Shown piece by piece: positions 26,515 to 33,881 of a DNA stretch of 64,000 bases. The translations under genes were made by a program, and so were the position numbers. The notes under the pieces were generated by a model, which ran no database searches, was not told the origin of the DNA, and saw nothing but the letters and a program-made list of their open reading frames with translations. The first letter of the stretch is position 1. Each line of letters starts with the position of its first letter. Source of the DNA: Limisphaera sp049537155 (lineage in GTDB: Bacteria; Verrucomicrobiota; Verrucomicrobiia; Limisphaerales; Limisphaeraceae). The DNA lies in the NCBI RefSeq assembly GCF_049537155.1, contig NZ_JBMVQZ010000002.1, positions 186,001-250,000 on the forward strand, written 5' to 3'.

Positions 26515-27701
26515 ACATATTCCAGTACAAGGATGAGGTAAAACGCGCTTTGCTTGCGCGCAAAAATGACCTGGATCTCGAATGGGACCCGATGGTGGCC
26601 TCTTGGCTAGCCTATGCGTTTGTCTGCGAAAATAGCTCGCATTCTTTGTTGCTTGAAGAACTTTCTCAATGTCTGGAAGTCTGGACGCAAAGAGAGGATG
26701 TTTGGCAGTCACGGCGCAATATCGGTCCACTCTTTTTTCTTGTCTGGCTACGCAAGAAGCAAGGTATTGAGTTAGAGGCAATCTATGCTGAAAAGGCGGC
26801 GCAAATGTTCGACCGCTTGCGCCTGAACGTAGATGAGAAGTTTTCCCCTTTTCGTTTTCCAGAGCAGGTGTTCTTAATAGCGTTGGGGATTTCAACCCTG
26901 GAACGAGATGAACTGCGAGAGCAGTGTGCCCAAATTCTTGCTTCACAAACGAGAGGGGCGCTGGCGCGGCAGATTGTGTTCATCGCGGCGCTCAGAGAAC
27001 TGGGAAAGGAGAACCGGCTTCCTTCAGCGGAGCCAGCCGATGTCACCGATGTCCTTGCGCAATTGTGGTGGGCAGAAAGATACGGTGAAGGAACGGACAA
27101 ACACCTTTATTGGTCGCGATTCGAAGGTATCGCCGACACCGCTTTGCTTGATAGGATAAAAGAATTCGATACCAGGCGTGTGTTATCGGAATGGGAATTA
27201 GCGATGCTCTATGAAGCTCTCATACGTCAAACCAGCCAGCCTGATCCAATGATGTTATTTGACTATCACCCGTTACATCCCAGAATCAAGAAGATTGCCG
27301 AAGGAGATTTCAAGAAGGGTAACTATTTTGGTGCAGTATTTGAAGCTTGTAAGGTACTAGAAGATTACCTGAAACAAGTATCTGACTCCACGAGGATAGG
27401 TGTCGATCTGGTCAAAGAGGTGCTTGGCAGACCAGATATGGGTTCCAAAAACTTCTCAGCTCCACCTGTAAAAATAAATGAGTTGAAAAAAGAATCTCCA
27501 GATTTTATTTCACAACTGGATGAACAGAGAGGGTTTTCGTCACTAGTGACTGGTGTTTTCCTGGCATTTCGTAACCCTAAAGGGCATCAACCGAAAGACA
27601 AAACCTGGGTCGAAATTGACCCTTACGAGGCACTTGACCAATTGGTAGTTATCAGTCTGGTGATAAAACGGTTACAAAAAGCAACGGGAATAGAGCCATG
27701 A
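26502..27701 (+). CDS. TIGR02391/Ymh-type protein with HEPN-like R-x4-H motif, candidate Argonaute effector
   Basis: 399-residue protein overlapping the Argonaute gene by 13 nt. The C-terminal part (about 255-395) matches the Hypoth_Ymh/TIGR02391 pattern. HPRIKKIAEGDFKKGNYFGA and VFEACKVLEDYLKQV form the first helices. They are followed by GFSSLVTGVFLAFRNPKGH, with R357 and H362 making an R-x4-H motif as in HEPN ribonucleases, and EALDQLVVISLVIKRL ends it. Residues 1-250 are alpha-helical, unrecognised and specific to this protein. HEPN RNases are common toxins in prokaryotic immunity, so I infer that target sensing by the inactive Argonaute unleashes RNA cleavage by this protein. Known short-Argonaute effectors are TIR, Sir2 and DREN nuclease types; a HEPN partner would be unusual. 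The Ymh call is reasonably firm; effector function is inference. Confidence 0.72.
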   Translation: MVSLNIFQYKDEVKRALLARKNDLDLEWDPMVASWLAYAFVCENSSHSLLLEELSQCLEVWTQREDVWQSRRNIGPLFFLVWLRKKQGIELEAIYAEKAAQMFDRLRLNVDEKFSPFRFPEQVFLIALGISTLERDELREQCAQILASQTRGALARQIVFIAALRELGKENRLPSAEPADVTDVLAQLWWAERYGEGTDKHLYWSRFEGIADTALLDRIKEFDTRRVLSEWELAMLYEALIRQTSQPDPMMLFDYHPLHPRIKKIAEGDFKKGNYFGAVFEACKVLEDYLKQVSDSTRIGVDLVKEVLGRPDMGSKNFSAPPVKINELKKESPDFISQLDEQRGFSSLVTGVFLAFRNPKGHQPKDKTWVEIDPYEALDQLVVISLVIKRLQKATGIEP

Positions 27702-27856
27702 ACGGCTCCGGCAAAACCTTCCGAGTGCTGAAAGATAAAGAGCTGCACCAATCCGGCGAGTGCCACAACAAGCGGGTAATTTTGGAGCTGTACGATGCCA
27801 TGCAGGAGGCGAAGCAAACGGGCAAGCTATTGCGTACGCAAACGGAGGAAGCCTGA
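27698..27856 (+). CDS. 52-residue ORF coupled to Argonaute cassette and helicase
   Basis: Small unrecognised protein beginning MNGSGKTFRVLKDKEL and ending KLLRTQTEEA, charged and probably helical (VILELYDAMQEAKQTGK), with two cysteines. Its ATG overlaps the preceding stop (ATGA, 27698-27701) and its TGA overlaps the helicase ATG (TGATG, 27854-27858), so it bridges two genes with no spare base. That makes translation very likely. GGAGG near its end is the ribosome site of the helicase. It could be a regulatory, antitoxin-like or adaptor peptide, or simply a translational coupler. No family is recognised. Confidence 0.6.
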   Translation: MNGSGKTFRVLKDKELHQSGECHNKRVILELYDAMQEAKQTGKLLRTQTEEA

Positions 27857-30800
27857 TGAGCACGATTTTTGACCTTCATGAGCGGGCGCTGGCGGATTAC
27901 CGCGACTTCGTTCGCTCGTTCCTTCTGATCGCCGACGAGCGGGCGCGGGAGTTTGTGGAACGGGTGCTGGCGGAGGAAGGACAGCTCTGGCCTGAGCCAT
28001 TGGTGCAACTCAGCCCCGCCTACGCCCTCGGAGGGACGGTGGACGACCTTGCACGCGAGGGGCTGATCACAGCGGAGACGGCAGCGGTCTTCCGACTGCG
28101 CGACGGACGCCCCTTCCACCTCTACCGCCACCAGGAAGAGGCAATCCGGAAGGCACTGGCACGCCGAAGTTTCGTGGTAACCTCAGGCACCGGCTCGGGC
28201 AAGAGCCTGTGTTACTTTCTGCCCATCGTGGACAGCCTGATCCGCAACCCCAACACCGGCGAGCGGGTTGCCGCCCTGGTTATCTACCCGATGAACGCCC
28301 TGGTGAACTCCCAGTTTCAGGCGCTCGTGGCCCTGAAGAAGCGGTACGAGCAGCGGACGGGAAAGCCATTCCCAGTGACTTTTGCCAAATACACCGGCGA
28401 CACCAGTGACGCGGAGCGGGAAGAGATGCGACGCCGGCCGCCGCAGATCCTGCTGACCAACTACGTGATGGCGGAGCTGTTGCTCGTTCGGCCCGAAGAC
28501 CAGCGCTTTTTGGAGCGAATAGCGAATAGCGAATGGCGAATGGAAGATGATGCCGGACCACCATTCGCTATTCGCCATTCGCCATTCGCCGAATCACGCC
28601 ATTCGCCATTGGCGACCTCTGGGTTGTGCTTCCTGGTGTTCGACGAACTTCACACCTACCGTGGGCGTCAAGGGGCAGATGTGGCGATGCTCGTTCGTCG
28701 CCTCAAGGAGCGCTGTGCGGGACCCGACTTGGTCCACATCGGAGCCAGCGCCACGATGATCGCCCGACCGGACGCCACCTCCCTGGAACGACGGCAGGCG
28801 GTAGCCGACTTCGCAAGCCTGTTTTTCGGTCACCCCTTCACACCCGATGATGTGGTGGAAGAGACGCTGGCACCCCTGAGCGAGGGGGGAATGCCCTCGA
28901 GCGAGGAACTTCGCGCGGCACTTCAGACGCCGATCCCCGATGATTTTGAGGCGTTTCGCCACCATCCCCTCGTGCGCTGGGTGGGGTACGAACTGGGAAT
29001 CGAACAAGAGGCTGATGGACGCCTCAAGCGCCGTGTGCCGCGCCCGCTGTCGGAGGTGGCGGAGCGGCTTGCGGAGGCGACCGGGGCGGATCGGGACATC
29101 TGTGAGCAACGGCTCCGCGAGGTGCTGGTTCGTGGCGGCTCGCTCCCCGGACCGGAGGGTAATCGGGCATTCGCCTTCAAGCTGCATCAGTTCGTGAGCC
29201 AGGGCCGCGCGTTGTACGCAACCCTCGAGGAAGCCAACCAACGGGAGTTTTCTCTGGAAGGTCAGCTTCTGGCGGGGGAGGGAAAATTGTTTCTGCCGAT
29301 CAGGTTCTGCCGGCAATGTGGTCAGGATTACTACCACGTCATGCGGAGGGAAGACCGCTTCCTCCCCCATCCGGTTGGGATCGAGCCCGACGAGGAAGAA
29401 GGAGACCAGGCAGGATATCTCATGCTGGCGTCCCGTGAACAGGACTGGTCTCCCGACCAGTTGCCCGAGGAGTGGTACGACACGAACGGCAGGCTCAAGC
29501 GCCCTTGGAGGGACCGGGTGCCGCAACCGGTATGGGTGCGCCCAGATGGGCGGTTTTCGGAGACGGAAGTCCCAGGTGCGCTGAAAATGTGGTGGCAGCC
29601 GGAGCCGTTCTCGTTGTGTCTGGCATGCGGCGAGTTTTATACGGCACGCGAACGGGAGTTCATCAAGCTTGCCTCGCTTTCCAGCGAAGGGCGCTCCAGC
29701 GCCACCACGATTCTGGCAACCTCGCTCCTGCGGCATGCCGCCCAGACGGGGACTGCTCGGGATAAAGTGCTTACGTTCACCGACAACCGGCAGGACGCCT
29801 CTCTGCAGGCAGGACACTTCAACGATTTCGTGCACGTCGCGCTCTTGCGCGCCGCTCTATATGCAGCACTCCAAAAGGCAGGAGAGCTCACGTTCTATCA
29901 GGTGGCGTCCGAGGTGGTGCAGGCATCGGGGCTGACGATCGCCGACATCGCCAGGAACGTGGAACTGGACCCAAACTCGGAGGCTGCACGCGAAGTGTGG
30001 AAGGTCTTCACCGAGCTCACCGAGTATCGCTTGTACGAAGACCTGCGGCGAGGCTGGCGGATTGTCCATCCCAATCTGGAACAGGTGGGGCTGCTCCGCA
30101 TCGAATATCGGGGATTGCAGGCGCTGTGCGAAGGCGGGGAACTGGCGAAGGTTCATCCCTGGTTCGCGCAAAGCGCTCCCGAAGAGCGGGAGCGCCTGTT
30201 GCGGGTTATCTTAGATCAGTTTCGCCGCAAACTCGCCATTCGCGCCCGGGTGCTGGAGGAGACGTTTCAGCAGCAACTGCGCCGCAGGGCGGAGCAGCAT
30301 CTGAACGAGTTCTGGGGACTGGATCCGGACCACGATGTGCTGCGAACCGGCAACCGCTTCGTGCGACCGGGACGTCCATCCCGACCGATCGACGGTTTCA
30401 GCCTCGGCGCTCGGAGCCGCATCGGTCGCTTCCTCTGCGGTCAACTTGGCGTGCCGGGTGACGAGTACTGGGAAGTTCTGGACCGACTGCTTGACCTCTT
30501 GGTGAGGCATGGGCTCCTGGTTCGACTGGCTCCCATAGACGGCCATCAGCCATACCAGCTGGATGCGTCCTGCCTTTGCTGGTGCCTGGGTGACGGGTCT
30601 CCCCCGCCTCCCGATCCGCTCTATTCCCGTCGCGCCACCGGGGGTGGCTACGCGGAAGTAACTCCACCGGTCAATCGGTTCTTCCAGCGCCTCTACGAGC
30701 AATCGGCAGCAAGCCTTGCCGCCCTGGAAGCCCGGGAACACACCGCGCAGGTGGTCGCCCCCGGTGAGCGAGAGCGGCGGGAGCGGCGGTTCCGCTGGGA

Positions 30801-33030
30801 TGAGCACGACCGCACGAAACAGGCTGAACTCGGACGCCGCCTTCCATACCTGGTGTGCTCGCCCACCATGGAACTCGGCGTGGACATCGCGGACCTGGAT
30901 CTGGTGCATCTGCGGAACGTCCCGCCCACGCCGGCAAACTATGCCCAGCGCAGCGGTCGCGCCGGCCGTCAAGGTCAGCCCGGTCTCATCGTGACCTACT
31001 GTGGCGCCTTCAACAGCCACGACCAATACTTCTTTCGGCGTCGCGCGGAGATGGTAGCCGGCAGCGTGCGGCCTCCGCGGCTCGATCTCGCCAACGAGGC
31101 GCTGCTCCGTGCCCACATCCACGCGGTGTGGTTGGCGCATGTCCGCCTGCCGCTCGGTCACTCGATCGAGAAAGTGATTGATACTGACCAGGACGAGCTG
31201 CCGCTGCGGGAGAACGCCGCTGAACAGATCCAGCTTGGCGGAGCCGGGCGCTCTGAAATCGTGGCGCGCGTGCGACAGATCCTTGCCGCAGACCAAGGGA
31301 CCCTTGCATCGGCGGGGTGGTTCAGCGACCGCTGGATCGAACAGGTTGTGGAGGAAGCGCCACGCGAGTTCGACCGTGCCTTCGACCGGTGGCGGGAACT
31401 CTACCGGGCGGCGAGGCGGCAACTGGACGCTGCCCGAGCTGAGGAAGACCGGGCACGCACCCGGGAGGAGCAATGGCGAGCCAGGGAACGGCAGGATGAA
31501 GCGCGCCACCAGTTGAACCTGTTGCTTCAAGTGGATGTGGCGCGGGAAGAGGGGGATTTCTACCCGTATCGCTATCTCGCCAGTGAAGGCTTCCTGCCCG
31601 GCTACAACTTCCCCGCGCTTCCCGTGCGCGCCTGGGTGCCACGGGGCGAGGGGGAATTCATTGCCCGACCGCGGTTCCTCGCCATTCGGGAGTTTGCACC
31701 CCAAAACTTCCTTTACCACGAGGGCGCCCTGTGGGAGTCGGTGGCTTTTCAGGCACCGCCCGGAGGACTGGACGAACGAAAGAGCCAGCGGCGCCTGTGC
31801 CGTACCTGCGGGGCTTTTTGTGAACCCCACCTGGATCTTTGCGCGGTTTGCCGAACCCGGTTCGACGGGGAGAACAGCCTGATCGTCACCACACTGGACA
31901 TGCCGAACGTGCGGATGCGCCGGCGCGGTCGCATCACCGCCGACGAGGAAGAACGGCGGCGCCGAGGCTACGAGATGGAGACGTTGTTCCAGTTCGCCCC
32001 CGAAGGGGCAGGCTACCGTGTCCAGGAGGCCGACGTCGTAGTGCAGGGAAGGGAAGTCATGCGCCTTACCTACGCGCCGGCGGCGACGGTGTTGCGGCTC
32101 AATCACGGCTGGCAGGGCGCCAGCTTCAAAGGATTTCTGGTGGATTTTGAAAGCGGCGAAGTCTTATCCTCAGCAGAAGACAGCCGAAGCCACTCAGGCA
32201 GAACAAGACGATTGGAGCGGGTACGTCTGGCGGTTACCTCCACTCAGAACCTTATGCTTTTGCGCCCCCTTCGATCGGAGTGGCGGAACGACTCTGCGCT
32301 CATGACCACCCTGCAGTACGCGCTCAAGCGGGGCATCGAAGAAGCCTTTCAACTCGAGGAGAGTGAACTGGCTGCGGAACGGATCGGATCCGGCGAGCAC
32401 CAGGCGATCCTGTTCTACGAGGTAACCGAGGGCGGGGCCGGTGTGCTGAGGCGGCTGGTGGAGGAGCCCAATGCACTTGGAGAAGTGGCTCAACGTGCAC
32501 TTGAAATCTGCCACTTCGGCCCTGCCGGCAATGACCTCTACCCAGACTGCCGCGCCGCGTGTTACGAGTGCCTGCTCAGCTTCGCGAACCAGCACGAAGC
32601 GCTGAAACTCGACCGGCATCGCATCCGAGAGGTTCTGATTTCCTTGGCCGAAAGTTGCACGGAGCCGCGTGTGAAAGGCCGCTCCCGAGAGGAGCACCTC
32701 GCCTGGTTGCGCTTGCTCACCGACTCCCGTTCGGAGCTCGAGCGGCGCTTCCTCGAGGTCCTCGCCCAGGGCCGTTACCGGCTGCCCGACGAGGCGCAGA
32801 AGCCGATCGCCGTGCCGGCATGCATTCCAGATTTCTTTTACGAGCCCAATGTCTGTGTCTTCTGCGACGGTGCCGTCCACGACCAGCCGGCGCAGGCGGC
32901 CAGGGACCGCGAGATCCGGTCGGAGTTGGTTGCGCGTGGTTACCGGGTAGTGGTGATTCGGTATGATCAGGATCTGGCGGAGCAACTGGCGAGGTACCCC
33001 GATGTGTTTGGGAGACCGGTGACGGCCTGA
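27856..33030 (+). CDS. Giant DEAD/DEAH helicase with C-terminal DUF1998 (DruE / DrmA-DrmB-like)
   Basis: Superfamily 2 helicase of 1724 residues of the COG1205/Lhr-like type. Walker A is VTSGTGSGKSLCYF near residue 110, motif Ib is LVIYPMNALVNSQFQA, and motif II is LVFDELHTYRG. The second lobe has CSPTMELGVDIADLDLVHLRN and YAQRSGRAGRQGQPG. Zinc-binding Cys pairs occur in FCRQCGQDYY, LCLACGEFY and a CRTCGAFCEPHLDLCAVC cluster near residue 1315. The C-terminus holds a DUF1998 signature, YPDCRAACYECLLSFANQHE. Druantia DruE has this size and layout; in DISARM the helicase (DrmA) and DUF1998 (DrmB) are separate proteins, so this could stand for both. It carries an inverted heptanucleotide array at 28513-28614. 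It is the last gene of the operon and is likely the main anti-DNA motor. Confidence 0.87.
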   Translation: MSTIFDLHERALADYRDFVRSFLLIADERAREFVERVLAEEGQLWPEPLVQLSPAYALGGTVDDLAREGLITAETAAVFRLRDGRPFHLYRHQEEAIRKALARRSFVVTSGTGSGKSLCYFLPIVDSLIRNPNTGERVAALVIYPMNALVNSQFQALVALKKRYEQRTGKPFPVTFAKYTGDTSDAEREEMRRRPPQILLTNYVMAELLLVRPEDQRFLERIANSEWRMEDDAGPPFAIRHSPFAESRHSPLATSGLCFLVFDELHTYRGRQGADVAMLVRRLKERCAGPDLVHIGASATMIARPDATSLERRQAVADFASLFFGHPFTPDDVVEETLAPLSEGGMPSSEELRAALQTPIPDDFEAFRHHPLVRWVGYELGIEQEADGRLKRRVPRPLSEVAERLAEATGADRDICEQRLREVLVRGGSLPGPEGNRAFAFKLHQFVSQGRALYATLEEANQREFSLEGQLLAGEGKLFLPIRFCRQCGQDYYHVMRREDRFLPHPVGIEPDEEEGDQAGYLMLASREQDWSPDQLPEEWYDTNGRLKRPWRDRVPQPVWVRPDGRFSETEVPGALKMWWQPEPFSLCLACGEFYTAREREFIKLASLSSEGRSSATTILATSLLRHAAQTGTARDKVLTFTDNRQDASLQAGHFNDFVHVALLRAALYAALQKAGELTFYQVASEVVQASGLTIADIARNVELDPNSEAAREVWKVFTELTEYRLYEDLRRGWRIVHPNLEQVGLLRIEYRGLQALCEGGELAKVHPWFAQSAPEERERLLRVILDQFRRKLAIRARVLEETFQQQLRRRAEQHLNEFWGLDPDHDVLRTGNRFVRPGRPSRPIDGFSLGARSRIGRFLCGQLGVPGDEYWEVLDRLLDLLVRHGLLVRLAPIDGHQPYQLDASCLCWCLGDGSPPPPDPLYSRRATGGGYAEVTPPVNRFFQRLYEQSAASLAALEAREHTAQVVAPGERERRERRFRWDEHDRTKQAELGRRLPYLVCSPTMELGVDIADLDLVHLRNVPPTPANYAQRSGRAGRQGQPGLIVTYCGAFNSHDQYFFRRRAEMVAGSVRPPRLDLANEALLRAHIHAVWLAHVRLPLGHSIEKVIDTDQDELPLRENAAEQIQLGGAGRSEIVARVRQILAADQGTLASAGWFSDRWIEQVVEEAPREFDRAFDRWRELYRAARRQLDAARAEEDRARTREEQWRARERQDEARHQLNLLLQVDVAREEGDFYPYRYLASEGFLPGYNFPALPVRAWVPRGEGEFIARPRFLAIREFAPQNFLYHEGALWESVAFQAPPGGLDERKSQRRLCRTCGAFCEPHLDLCAVCRTRFDGENSLIVTTLDMPNVRMRRRGRITADEEERRRRGYEMETLFQFAPEGAGYRVQEADVVVQGREVMRLTYAPAATVLRLNHGWQGASFKGFLVDFESGEVLSSAEDSRSHSGRTRRLERVRLAVTSTQNLMLLRPLRSEWRNDSALMTTLQYALKRGIEEAFQLEESELAAERIGSGEHQAILFYEVTEGGAGVLRRLVEEPNALGEVAQRALEICHFGPAGNDLYPDCRAACYECLLSFANQHEALKLDRHRIREVLISLAESCTEPRVKGRSREEHLAWLRLLTDSRSELERRFLEVLAQGRYRLPDEAQKPIAVPACIPDFFYEPNVCVFCDGAVHDQPAQAARDREIRSELVARGYRVVVIRYDQDLAEQLARYPDVFGRPVTA
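28513..28614. repeat. Inverted pair of heptanucleotide arrays in the DUF1998 helicase gene
   Basis: GCGAATA/GCGAATG units at 28514-28541 face ATTCGCT/ATTCGCC units at 28562-28613 (with a GAATCACGCC interruption), an inverted repeat inside the coding frame just before motif II. The reading frame is preserved. Confidence 0.85.
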
Positions 33031-33262
33031 GGGGTTCGGAGTGCGGCGGGGTCCGTGGCGGCAGACCCTGCAGGTGGATAGGGGGAGCGCGGTGCAGGTA
33101 TGGCCGCGTGGGCTGTGTGCCGGCGGGCTGGGGGAGCGGGTGGAGATCAGCCTGGTGCGGGGGTAGTTTCGTGGGCGGGGGCCGGGGTGGGCCTGCGGCG
33201 GGGAGTGGCGCGGGGGTGAGCTCTGGCTGGTGCAGCGGGGGGCGGGGTTGTAGACTCGGGCC
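33031..33262. other. Non-coding right border of the defence island
   Basis: G-rich 232-nt stretch. A 41-codon GTG frame (33041-33166) with a GAGGGG upstream exists but has no family resemblance, and I do not call it a gene. No terminator with a U-tract was seen. Confidence 0.4.
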
Positions 33263-33694
33263 ATGAACGTGCAGGTGGCCGTGTTGTGCGATGCCGCCAC
33301 GGACGATCGCGGCAAGTTGAATCTGCTGGGGGCGTTCGACACGATCTGCGCGCCGCGGATGCCGGTGGTGCACCCCCAGTGCGCCGTGGCGCTGCGTCTG
33401 ACGTTCACAACGGCCGACGAGGGGGCGCACCGACTGCAGTTGAATCTGATGGACGCCGACGGGCGGCCGATCGTGCCGCCGTTGGAGATCGGGTTCGAGA
33501 TCTACCTGCCGGAAGAGACGCACTTTGCCACGCGGAATTTCATCTTCAACATGCAGCAGGTGTCGTTTCCGGCGCCGGGGCTGTACGCGGTGGACATCCG
33601 GATGGACGGCGAGGCGCTGGTGAGCATTCCGTTGCAGGTGCGGAAGCTGTCGGGGTCGGGCGATTCGGATCCGCAGGATTCGGCCTCGTCCTGA
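33263..33694 (+). CDS. DUF6941-like small protein
   Basis: 143-residue cytoplasmic protein of unknown function. MNVQVAVLCDAATDDRGKL and NLLGAFDTI form the conserved opening of the DUF6941 family as I know it, and GLYAVDIRMDGEALVSIPLQV closes a probable beta-sandwich. The C-terminus is a Ser/Asp-rich tail. It has no signal peptide. It lies between the island border and the FAD/Fe-S oxidoreductase and marks the return to host sequence with strongly G-biased codons. No function is proposed. Confidence 0.7.
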   Translation: MNVQVAVLCDAATDDRGKLNLLGAFDTICAPRMPVVHPQCAVALRLTFTTADEGAHRLQLNLMDADGRPIVPPLEIGFEIYLPEETHFATRNFIFNMQQVSFPAPGLYAVDIRMDGEALVSIPLQVRKLSGSGDSDPQDSASS

Positions 33695-33881
33695 CGGTGC
33701 GGGGGCTGCCGTTGGCGGGGCGGTTGCCGGAGCTGGTTCGGCGCGGGATGGGCGTGGGCTGGCGTGGGGCCGGGGTGTCTGTCGGTGTGCGTGGGGGGCG
33801 GCAGGTGCGGGCATGGCGGGGGCGCGGTTCCGGCCCGGGTGCGGGGGATGTCTGGAAACGGCATCAGCAGGCGCGGAAAGA

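Noticed and set aside
20061..28614. CRISPR array
   Set aside because: The repeats are 7-nt tandem units without spacers and lie inside coding frames, so they are not CRISPR.
33041..33166. 41-codon GTG frame with a GAGGGG upstream after the DUF1998 helicase
   Set aside because: No similarity to any family, strongly G-rich composition and no overlap with neighbouring genes; chance cannot be excluded.
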